Shown in pieces: positions 1 through 5,627 of a stretch of 9,000 nt of DNA (its first letter is position 1; each line of letters starts with the position of its first letter). The notes beneath the pieces were generated by a model that did not search any database, was not told the DNA's origin, and saw only the letters and a program-made list of their open reading frames with translations. The position numbers were made by a program, and so were the translations under genes. The stretch is from JBOHUX01 sp050734915. Lineage in GTDB: Bacteria; Chloroflexota; Dormibacteria; Dormibacterales; Dormibacteraceae. The stretch lies in NCBI GenBank assembly GCA_050734915.1, contig JBOHUX010000095.1:1-9000 (forward strand). Direction: 5' to 3'.

Positions 1-167
1 GTGACGATCACGCGCGCACCTCGGTCGGAGAGGTTCCCGAGGGTCGGTAGCGCGGCCCGGATGCGAGTGTCGCCGGCGATGGAGCCATCCTCGAGCGGAA
101 CGTTCAGGTCCTCGCGGACCAGCACCCGCCTGCCCGCCACCTGGACCTGCTCGTAGGAGGCCTTCAC
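1..167 (-). CDS. pgk: Phosphoglycerate kinase, N-terminal fragment (cut by window edge)
   Basis: Phosphoglycerate kinase converts 1,3-bisphosphoglycerate and ADP to 3-phosphoglycerate and ATP in the cytoplasm, the glycolytic step after GAPDH. Only the first 55 codons are in the window; the gene continues past position 1. The visible residues carry the family's N-terminal signature: GRRVLVREDLNVPLEDG (residues 12-28), then DTRIRAALPTL, with the substrate-binding Asp-x-Asn of the DLNVP motif present. I chose the GTG at 167-165 because it puts the conserved strand at the usual distance from the start, and because it lies 7 nt after the gap stop codon. That spacing implies one gap-pgk transcript. 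No strong Shine-Dalgarno sequence is visible, so translation may be coupled to gap. The only oddity is Glu just before the Asp of the motif, where Val or Ala is usual. Family assignment is secure; the rest of the protein is unseen. Confidence 0.9.
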   Translation of the reverse strand, partial: MKASYEQVQVAGRRVLVREDLNVPLEDGSIAGDTRIRAALPTLGNLSDRGARVIV

Positions 168-174
168 GCGACCG

Positions 175-1185
175 TCAGAGCCGCTCCGCCATGAGTGTGA
201 TGAGATCGACCATCCGGCAGCTGAAGCCCCACTCGTTGTCGTACCAGGAGACGACCTTCACCCAGTCGTCGCCGAGCATGGCGGTGAGAGGCGCGTCGAC
301 GATCGACGAATGGGGGTCGGTTTTCATGTCGGATGACACCAGCTCCTCGTGGGATACGCGCAGGATCCCCCGCAGCGAGCCTCCCGCCGCCGCCTCGAAG
401 GCAGCATTGACCTCCTGGGCGGTGGTCGGGCGGGCGACCTGGGCGGTGAGGTCGATCACCGAGACGTCGAGGACGGGGACGCGGAAGGAGATTCCCTGGA
501 ACCTGCCGCTCAGCTCCGGCAGAACCTCGGCTACGGCCCGGTTGGCGCCCGTCGAGGTGGGGATTATGTTGTCGGCCGCCGCCCGGGCCCGCCGGAGATC
601 CTTGTGGGGGAGATCCTGGAGGCGCTGGTCGGCCGTGTACGCGTGGATCGTTGTCATCATCCCCTTCTCGACGCCTAAGGCGTCCTGGAGAACCTTGACC
701 AGGGGGACCAGGCAGTTGGTCGTGCAGCTGCCGTTGGAGACCACGTCGTGCCGGGAGGGGTCGTAGCCCTCGTGGTTGACGCCCATCACGACCGTGTAGT
801 CCTGGTTGGTGGCGGGGGCGGAGATGATCACCTTGCGGGCGCCCCCGGCGTCGATGTGGGCACGCGCCTTCCGGCCGTCGGTGAAGAGCCCGGTCGACTC
901 GACGACGATGTCGACGCCGAGGTCGCGCCAGGGCAGCTCGCCGGGATCCTTGACGGAGAGGAACCGAAAGGCGCGACCGTCCACCTCGATCGTCTCGTCG
1001 CCCGCGGTCACGGCCGGCCCGAAGGTGCCGAGCGCGGTGTCGTGCTTGAGCAGATGCGCGAACGTGGCGGCATCGCCGATGTCGTTGACGGCGACGATTT
1101 CGATCTCGGAATCGAGCTGGTGGGCGGCCCGGAAGATGTTCCGACCGATGCGGCCGAACCCGTTGACGCCTACCTTGATCGACAT
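175..1185 (-). CDS. gap: Glyceraldehyde-3-phosphate dehydrogenase, NAD-dependent type
   Basis: A 336-residue class I GAPDH, normal length. It oxidises glyceraldehyde 3-phosphate to 1,3-bisphosphoglycerate in glycolysis. The Rossmann loop NGFGRIGR is at residues 8-15, the catalytic cysteine is Cys154 in SNGSCTTNC (150-158), and the partner histidine is His181 in TIHAYT. Asp35 in VAVND and Leu192-Pro193 in DLPHKD correspond to residues that mark NAD-dependent catabolic enzymes such as Bacillus GapA, so NAD rather than NADP is inferred. STGANR (211-216) and WYDNEWGFS (314-322) are further family blocks. The start is ATG at 1185: the open frame runs 22 codons further upstream, but MSIKVGVNGFG matches the family N-terminus and the extra residues match nothing. 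Small departures are Gly for Ala in the SNASC motif and PVLDVS where PTPNVS is common; neither should abolish activity. Transcribed with pgk (7 nt apart) and lying 96 nt downstream of whiA. Confidence 0.96.
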   Translation of the reverse strand: MSIKVGVNGFGRIGRNIFRAAHQLDSEIEIVAVNDIGDAATFAHLLKHDTALGTFGPAVTAGDETIEVDGRAFRFLSVKDPGELPWRDLGVDIVVESTGLFTDGRKARAHIDAGGARKVIISAPATNQDYTVVMGVNHEGYDPSRHDVVSNGSCTTNCLVPLVKVLQDALGVEKGMMTTIHAYTADQRLQDLPHKDLRRARAAADNIIPTSTGANRAVAEVLPELSGRFQGISFRVPVLDVSVIDLTAQVARPTTAQEVNAAFEAAAGGSLRGILRVSHEELVSSDMKTDPHSSIVDAPLTAMLGDDWVKVVSWYDNEWGFSCRMVDLITLMAERL

Positions 1186-1227
1186 ACCTGCTGGCTGGGT
1201 CTCCCCTGCTCGAACGCTGGACGGGGT

Positions 1228-1271
1228 ACCGGCTAAATGTATCCGGTGCACGCACCGGCGCGAGCCGCCGG
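1228..1271. promoter_or_regulatory. Cluster of overlapping inverted repeats upstream of gap
   Basis: Three overlapping dyads lie in the 96-bp whiA-gap gap. ACCGG at 1228-1232 pairs with CCGGT at 1243-1247. The 16-mer CCGGTGCACGCACCGG at 1243-1258 has two perfect 7-bp arms around a 2-bp centre. CCGGCG at 1255-1260 pairs with CGCCGG at 1266-1271 around 5 nt. The AT-rich stretch between the first two arms contains a minus-strand TACATT (1241-1236), a 4-of-6 match to a -10 box that would give a leader of about 44 nt for gap. The 16-mer would then occupy the -35/-10 spacer, a classic operator position. This is inference. No -35 box is recognisable, and no T-tract follows any stem, so an intrinsic terminator is unlikely. 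Confidence 0.35.
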
Positions 1272-1281
1272 AGGAGGTCGG

Positions 1282-2247
1282 TCAGGCGCTCCGGCTGCTG
1301 ACGCGGCCGCTCGTGCCGTCGCCGCCGTGCTCGCCGGCGAGCTCGACAAGGCGCCGCAGCCGGTGATTGACGGCCGACTTGCTGAGGCCCATCCGGCCCG
1401 CCAGCTCGGTCAGGTTCAGCTCCGGGTTCTCGCGCCTCTGGCGCGCCATCTCCTGCAGCGCCGGCGAGAGCTGGGCGAGGGCTCGCGTGTCGCCCAGCTG
1501 CTCGATCGCCTCCACCTGCCGGAGCGCCGAGCCGATCGTCTTGTCGATGTTGGCGGTCTCGAAGTTCAGCCGCCGGTTGACCTGGCCACGCACCTCGCGC
1601 ACGACGCGGGCGTTCTCGAACTCCAGGACCCCCCGACTGGCACCCATCATCGAGAGCAGGCGCACGATGCTGTCGCCCTCCTTGACATAGACCACATGAT
1701 GGCTGTCGCGCTCCATCATCCCCGCCCTCACCTGCGCCTCGTGCGCCAGTCTCAGCAGCACGGTTGCCCAGCCCAGGGTGGGGACCACAAACTCGAGGTG
1801 ATACCGGGCGCTGGGCGCGTTGACCGAGCCGCAGCCGAGGAAGAAGCCGCGCGCGAACGCCTTGCGATCGCAGGTGGCGTCGGGCAGCGACCTCGCCGCC
1901 GGGCGCGAGAAGGCGACCTCCATGCCCGCCGGAAGCGGCAGCTCGATGAAGAAGGACATCCGCTTCGAGCTCTTGACGGCGTGGTACCTGGCCTCCATCC
2001 GAGCCAGGCTCCGGCCCAGCCGGACCACCTTGCGGGCCACCGTGTTCTTGAGCAGCGAGAAATACGCGGCTTGCCCCTCGCCGTGGGGGATCAGCCGCCC
2101 GCGGCTGGAGTAGAAGACGCCGAGCAGCTCGCTGATCTGGCAGCAGGGCCGGGCGGGCACGAGCCCGGCCAGCTCGTTCTTTACCTCTGTCGAATAGGAG
2201 ATGCCGATCCAACCTCCGCTGGGACTGTCCTCCCTCCCGTCGGGCAC
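1282..2247 (-). CDS. whiA: WhiA, LAGLIDADG-like DNA-binding regulator
   Basis: WhiA is a cytoplasmic DNA-binding protein, a sporulation transcription factor in Streptomyces and linked to division and chromosome segregation in Bacillus. The product is 321 residues from GTG 2247, close to family length. The N-terminal block SYSTEVKNELA is at 17-27, the CC pair at 35-36, the degenerate LAGLIDADG motif RGFFLGCGSVN at 133-143, the signature RRLNFETANIDKT at 225-237, and the C-terminal helix-turn-helix LTELAGRMGLSKSAVNHRL at 279-297. The start is uncertain. GTG 2247 has no Shine-Dalgarno sequence, whereas a perfect GGAGGT lies inside that reading (2217-2212), 9 nt before an ATC at 2202 that encodes residue 16. 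Residue 16 stands where most WhiA proteins begin with Met. ATC initiation (306 residues) is therefore a serious alternative. yvcK and rapZ, the usual upstream neighbours, are absent here; gap follows after 96 nt. Confidence 0.93.
   Translation of the reverse strand: MPDGREDSPSGGWIGISYSTEVKNELAGLVPARPCCQISELLGVFYSSRGRLIPHGEGQAAYFSLLKNTVARKVVRLGRSLARMEARYHAVKSSKRMSFFIELPLPAGMEVAFSRPAARSLPDATCDRKAFARGFFLGCGSVNAPSARYHLEFVVPTLGWATVLLRLAHEAQVRAGMMERDSHHVVYVKEGDSIVRLLSMMGASRGVLEFENARVVREVRGQVNRRLNFETANIDKTIGSALRQVEAIEQLGDTRALAQLSPALQEMARQRRENPELNLTELAGRMGLSKSAVNHRLRRLVELAGEHGGDGTSGRVSSRSA
2212..2217 (-). promoter_or_regulatory. Strong Shine-Dalgarno site inside the longest whiA reading
   Basis: The minus strand reads GGAGGT from 2217 to 2212, a full match to the anti-Shine-Dalgarno core. 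Nine nucleotides later, at 2202-2200, is ATC, followed by codons for SYSTEVKNEL, the usual second residue onward of WhiA. No ATG, GTG or TTG lies in frame at a workable distance downstream. The site therefore argues that translation starts at ATC, or that an ATG was lost by mutation or sequencing error. Confidence 0.55.
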
Positions 2248-2329
2248 CCCCGAAGGCCCCGCCGATCCAGTCTAGCCGTCCGACGGCGGGGCATGGGTCC
2301 GGCCACCGGGAACGTGGGGGAGGTCCACC

Positions 2330-2335
2330 TATAAT
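2330..2335 (+). promoter_or_regulatory. Consensus -10 box for the E1 alpha/beta genes
   Basis: A perfect TATAAT stands in the 132-bp divergent gap (2248-2379), in very GC-rich surroundings where such a match is unlikely by chance. Transcription would begin near 2342, giving a leader of about 38 nt for the ATG at 2380. No good TTGACA is found 16-18 bp upstream (CGGGAA at 2307-2312 at best), so an activator or an alternative sigma factor may compensate. A 6-bp inverted repeat, GCCGTC at 2275-2280 and GACGGC at 2282-2287, lies upstream in the same gap, next to a weak minus-strand TAGACT (2274-2269) that could serve whiA. Confidence 0.5.
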
Positions 2336-2366
2336 CGGGCCAGATGAGACCGTCCGCGCGAGAGCC

Positions 2367-2373
2367 GGAGGGA
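2367..2373 (+). promoter_or_regulatory. Shine-Dalgarno site that sets the E1 alpha start
   Basis: GGAGGGA ends shortly before the ATG at 2380; the GGAGG core is 8 nt from it, near-ideal spacing. The earlier in-frame ATG at 2344 has no such site and lies only about 2 nt from the transcription start predicted from the TATAAT box. This supports 2380 as the start, although a leaderless product from 2344 cannot be excluded. Confidence 0.7.
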
Positions 2374-2379
2374 TCCCGG

Positions 2380-3435
2380 ATGGCCGGCAGCAGTCAGGCC
2401 GTCTCGGCGGAGGCCCCGGATGCCGTCAGCACCGCGTTTGGCGCCGGGGAGACCGAGCCCGAGTCACCTGGCCTGCGGCCGCGGCAGCTTCTCGCGATGT
2501 ACCGGCACATGGTCATGGCTCGCGCCGTGGACCGGAAGATGTGGGTCCTCAACCGGCAGGGCAAGGCGCCCTTCGTGATCTCGGGACAGGGCCATGAAGC
2601 GGCCCAGGTGGGAATGGCGGCGGCGCTGCGGCCGGGCCAGGATTGGGTCGTCCCCTACTACCGCGACCTGGCGCTCTGCATGGCGGTCGGGCTCACAGCC
2701 CGGGAGTTCATGCTCTCGATCTACGCGCGTGCCGAGGATCCCAGCTCCGGTGGCCGCCAGATGCCGTCCCACTTCGGGCTCCGGCGGGCGAAGATCGCGA
2801 CCACCTCCAGCACCGTGGCCACGCAGGTCATCCATGCGGCTGGCATCGCGTACGCCGCCAAGACGCGGGGCCTGGACGAGGTCGTCCTCACCTGCCTGGG
2901 CGAGGGCAGCACCTCGGAGGGCGACTGGCACGAGGGCCTCAACTTCGCGGGCATCCACCGGCTGCCGTTCATCTGCATGGTTCAGGACAACGACTACGCG
3001 ATCTCGGTCCCCCACCGCCTCCAGATGGGCGTCGACACGGTCGCCAAGCGCGCGGCGGGTTACGGGCTGGCCGGGGAGACGGTGGACGGCGGCGACATCC
3101 TGACCGTCTTCGAGGTCGCCAGGCGGGCCGTGGATCGCGCGCGCTCCGGGGGCGGGGCGACCCTGATCGACGTCAAGTGCGCCCGGTTCACCTCCCACTC
3201 CTCCGATGACGATCAGCGCCGCTACCGCCCGCAGGACGAACTGGAGGCGATGCTCCACCGGGATCCGATCGAGCGCTTCCGGAACCACCTCCTCGACTCC
3301 TCGGTGCTCAGCGATGCGGACGACGAGAAGCTGCAGCAGGACTGCGCGACCGAGGTGGAGGAGGCGGTCGCCTACGCCGAGCAGGCGTCCTCTCCCAGCC
3401 CCGCCGACACCACCAGGCACGTCTACGCAGACTGA
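2380..3435 (+). CDS. bkdAA: Branched-chain 2-oxoacid dehydrogenase E1 component, alpha subunit
   Basis: The alpha subunit binds thiamine diphosphate and, with beta, decarboxylates 2-oxoacids and passes the acyl group to the lipoyl arm of E2. The protein has 351 residues. YYRDLAL at 93-99 and SGGRQMPSHFG at 123-133 are family blocks. The diphosphate and Mg-binding motif runs from GEGSTSEGDWHEGLNFAG (174-191) to DNDYAIS (203-209). The phosphorylation-loop region SHSSDDDQRRYR (272-283) is of the branched-chain type (Bacillus BfmBAA has HSSDDDD) rather than that of pyruvate E1. GEG replaces the textbook GDG, which is common in branched-chain enzymes, and DN replaces the usual NN pair. The first 30 or so residues are a low-complexity Ala/Ser/Glu/Pro tail. 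The start at ATG 2380 follows a good ribosome site; ATG 2344 would add 12 residues. No E2 or E3 gene accompanies it. A pyruvate or broad-specificity role is the main alternative. Confidence 0.9.
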   Translation: MAGSSQAVSAEAPDAVSTAFGAGETEPESPGLRPRQLLAMYRHMVMARAVDRKMWVLNRQGKAPFVISGQGHEAAQVGMAAALRPGQDWVVPYYRDLALCMAVGLTAREFMLSIYARAEDPSSGGRQMPSHFGLRRAKIATTSSTVATQVIHAAGIAYAAKTRGLDEVVLTCLGEGSTSEGDWHEGLNFAGIHRLPFICMVQDNDYAISVPHRLQMGVDTVAKRAAGYGLAGETVDGGDILTVFEVARRAVDRARSGGGATLIDVKCARFTSHSSDDDQRRYRPQDELEAMLHRDPIERFRNHLLDSSVLSDADDEKLQQDCATEVEEAVAYAEQASSPSPADTTRHVYAD

Positions 3436-3576
3436 GATGCGCGAGGCTCGGCGCGAAGCGCACCCAGGGGGGAGCGGCCCAGCCGCGTGTGGGGAGACCC
3501 CCGCAGCTTGGTCCCTCGGCGCGGCCGCGTGGGGGGAGTCCCCGACACTTCGGCTCCTCATTGAAGGGCGTTACGC
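3436..3576 (+). repeat. G-rich intergenic region with imperfect tandem repeats
   Basis: This 141-bp gap parts two genes that are normally adjacent or overlapping. It contains two imperfect units of about 42 bp, 3482-3523 and 3524-3564. Each begins GCCGCGTG, continues with a run of G, and then carries a short G-run/C-run dyad: GGGG-AGA-CCCC at 3491-3501 and GGGGA-G-TCCCC at 3533-3543. The tails, CAGCTTGG...TCCCTC and ACACTTCGGCTCCTC, are also alike. The 9-mer CTCGGCGCG occurs at 3447-3455 and 3515-3523, and a further G-run AGGGGGGAG is at 3467-3475, hinting at a third, decayed unit. The region looks like a dispersed intergenic repeat or short non-autonomous element rather than coding sequence, but copies elsewhere in the genome cannot be seen from here. 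AAGGG at 3564-3568, 8 nt before the E1 beta ATG, is the likely ribosome site. Confidence 0.5.
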
Positions 3577-4560
3577 ATGGCGGTGAAGACTCTCATCGAC
3601 GGAGTGCGGGAAGGCCTCACCGAGGAGATGGAGCGCGACGAGCGGGTCTGGGTGCTGGGAGAGGACGTCGGCAAGAAGGGCGGCGTCTTCCTCGCCACGG
3701 ACGGCCTCTTCGGCAAGTTCGGGGAGGCCCGCGTGCTCGACACCCCCCTCGCCGAGTCGCTGATCGTCGGCGTCGCCATCGGCTCGGCCCTCAACGGCCT
3801 CATCCCGGTCGCCGAGATCCAGTTTGCGGACTTCATCCATCCCGCGTTCGACCAGATCGTGAGCGAGGCAGCCCGCGTCCGCTACCGCTCCAACGGCGAC
3901 TTCAGCTGCCCGATCGTGATCAGGGCGCCGTTCGGAGGCGGCGTCCATGGCGGCCTCTACCACTCGCAATCGGTGGAGGCCTTCTACGCCCACGTTCCGG
4001 GCCTCAAGGTCGTCATCCCCTCCACGCCCGACGATGCCAAGGGCCTGCTCAAGTCCGCGGTCCGCGACCCCGACCCGGTCATGTTCTTCGAGCACAAGAA
4101 GATGTACCGGCTGATCAAGGGTGAGATCCCGGACGGCGAGCACCTGGTCACCATCGGCCCCGCCGCCATCCGGCGGGAGGGCCTCAAGATGAGCGTCTTC
4201 GCCTGGGGCCTGATGGTCCACTACTGCCTGGAGGCGGCCGAGACCCTCCAGCGGGAGGGCGTCAGCATCGAGGTCATCGACCTCCGCACGCTGCGACCGC
4301 TCGACACCGAGACCATCCTCGGCTCGGTCCGGAAGACCGGCAAGGCGATGATCGTCTACGAGGACAACCTCACCGGCGGCTTCGGCGCCGAGGTGGCGGC
4401 GATCATCTCCGAACACGCCTTCGAGCACCTGGACGGCCCCGTCGTGCGGATCGCCGCCCCCGACGTGCCGGGCATGCCCTTCAACAAGGCGCAGGAGGAG
4501 TTCTTCATGCCCAGCCCCGACAAGATCGCCGACGCGATGCGAAAGCTCGCCCGCTACTGA
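3577..4560 (+). CDS. bkdAB: Branched-chain 2-oxoacid dehydrogenase E1 component, beta subunit
   Basis: The beta subunit completes the alpha2beta2 E1 tetramer and supplies the catalytic glutamate that activates thiamine diphosphate. The protein has 327 residues, the usual length. Family blocks are LGEDVGKKGGVF (27-38), VLDTPLAES with Glu60 (53-61), QFADFIHPAFDQI (82-94), APFGGGVHGGLYHSQSVE (117-134), PSTPDDAKGLLKSAVRD (148-164) and FFEHKKMYRL (170-179), followed by the C-terminal transketolase domain with IDLRTLRPLD (234-243). FEHKKMYRLIKGE and the GGGVHG/YHSQS blocks match branched-chain beta subunits such as Bacillus BfmBAB, including in length and order. ATG 3577 follows AAGGG by 8 nt and MAVKTLIDGV is a normal N-terminus. 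It is presumably co-transcribed with alpha across the 141-bp repeat-bearing gap. It ends 5 bp from the stop codon of the convergent DUF2332 gene. Confidence 0.93.
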   Translation: MAVKTLIDGVREGLTEEMERDERVWVLGEDVGKKGGVFLATDGLFGKFGEARVLDTPLAESLIVGVAIGSALNGLIPVAEIQFADFIHPAFDQIVSEAARVRYRSNGDFSCPIVIRAPFGGGVHGGLYHSQSVEAFYAHVPGLKVVIPSTPDDAKGLLKSAVRDPDPVMFFEHKKMYRLIKGEIPDGEHLVTIGPAAIRREGLKMSVFAWGLMVHYCLEAAETLQREGVSIEVIDLRTLRPLDTETILGSVRKTGKAMIVYEDNLTGGFGAEVAAIISEHAFEHLDGPVVRIAAPDVPGMPFNKAQEEFFMPSPDKIADAMRKLARY

Positions 4561-4565
4561 CCCCC

Positions 4566-5627
4566 TCACTCGCCTAGGCCTAGGGCCAGCCAGCGTACGG
4601 GGCGGCCGTGCGCGCCGGCCGTCGCCAGCAGGCGCTCCTCACCCCCCGGCCAGAGGGTCAGCCTGACCTCGTACTGACCGGGCGCGGGTTCCATCCGCAG
4701 CCAGGCAACCGGCGCGCTGAGGGTGGCCATCCTGCCCGCGTCGGACACCGCCCGGCGCACCCGGACCCGGGAGTCGGCGCTGAAGTACTGGACCGCGATG
4801 GAGTGGAAGACGATCGTGGCCAGGCCCGGGGCCGGCGCCAGGACCGCCTGCAGCCAGTCGGCCGCGTCGGCCGCGTCGACCCTGGCGGGCACGCGCCTGG
4901 CGACCTCGATGGCGCCGCGCAGGCGCTGGAAGCGCTCGGTCTGATCCGCCCAGACGTAGGAGAGGAGCGTCATCTCCCCCCCCGCGGTGGTGGCGTCCAG
5001 CGGCGCGATGTCACAGCCGCGCCGCTCTGCGACGAGGGCGCGGACGTGGAGCGGCGGAGCGGCGCCCTCGAACGGGTCTCCGAGATAGACCGGCGACGCC
5101 GCATCCCCCCAGAGCTGGGCGCCCGCCCGGTACCGATAGTGATCCCACCTGAGGTTGAGCCCTGCGCTGCAGCCCAGCTCGAGCAGCCGCAGCGGCAGCG
5201 CGCAGGCCCGGCTCACGGCCAGGAACCCGCCCAGCAAAGCGGCGCAGCGGCCCACCTCGTTGGTCTGCAGGGGACGCTCCACGAGCTCGGCGAGTTCGGC
5301 GCGGTGGGACACGAGGGCCCGCCGGAACGCCGGCCACGACCGTTCGGGGTCCAGCGAGCCGCCGGCGGAGGGGTAGCCGGAGGCGAGCTCGGGCAGGCGA
5401 CCCTCGAGGACGAGGCGGTGGACGCCCCCCATCAGGCGCAGCGCCAGCGCCGACGGAGCCGGGTCGGCCTCGTGGCCTCGCAGCACCTCCCAGGCGGGAC
5501 CGCCTTCCTCCGCATCGCGCCCCGCCTCGCCGAGCAGATGGCCGTAGAGGGGCGAGCCGAGCTCGTGACACCAGCGACCCTGATCGCGCAGCCGGCGGGC
5601 GACGGCCTGGCGGCCGGGGGCCGTCAA
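4566..5627 (-). CDS. DUF2332 family protein, possible Rossmann-type methyltransferase
   Basis: Matches the uncharacterised DUF2332 family common in actinobacteria, over its whole 353 residues. Visible family blocks are GSPLYGHLL (24-32), LRLMGGVHRLVL (63-74), LQTNEVGR (120-127), LLELGCSAGLNLRWDHYRY (148-166), GCDIAPLD (204-211), SYVWADQTERFQRL (223-236), FHSIAVQYF (274-282) and a closing HGRPVRWLALG. ELGCSAGLN resembles motif I of SAM-dependent methyltransferases, so a SAM-binding Rossmann fold is inferred; function is unknown. There is no signal peptide or membrane segment. The start is TTG 5627, whose TTGA overlaps the stop of the upstream HAD gene. The frame is open 120 codons further upstream, but that part overlaps the HAD gene and is Arg/Gly-rich noise, and every other in-frame start there would cost a long overlap. 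Last gene of the uvrC run, converging on E1 beta. Confidence 0.85.
   Translation of the reverse strand: MTAPGRQAVARRLRDQGRWCHELGSPLYGHLLGEAGRDAEEGGPAWEVLRGHEADPAPSALALRLMGGVHRLVLEGRLPELASGYPSAGGSLDPERSWPAFRRALVSHRAELAELVERPLQTNEVGRCAALLGGFLAVSRACALPLRLLELGCSAGLNLRWDHYRYRAGAQLWGDAASPVYLGDPFEGAAPPLHVRALVAERRGCDIAPLDATTAGGEMTLLSYVWADQTERFQRLRGAIEVARRVPARVDAADAADWLQAVLAPAPGLATIVFHSIAVQYFSADSRVRVRRAVSDAGRMATLSAPVAWLRMEPAPGQYEVRLTLWPGGEERLLATAGAHGRPVRWLALGLGE

Noticed and set aside
164..2212. Very long minus-strand open frame (682 codons) spanning gap and whiA
   Set aside because: It overlaps two unmistakable genes on the same strand in another frame; its product is Arg/Gly/Pro-rich with no recognisable domain, as expected from GC-rich third positions.
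2248..2379. Thiamine (TPP) riboswitch ahead of the thiamine-dependent E1 genes
   Set aside because: No THI-box-like conserved sequence is visible and the predicted leader of about 38 nt is too short for the aptamer.
3491..3543. Intrinsic terminators formed by the G-run/C-run dyads between the E1 genes
   Set aside because: The stems are only 4-5 bp and are not followed by a T-tract; termination there would cut off the beta subunit.
3489..4124. Plus-strand open frame starting in the E1 alpha-beta gap
   Set aside because: It runs through the E1 beta gene in the wrong frame and begins in the repeat region; the product is Arg/Gly/Pro-rich without motifs.
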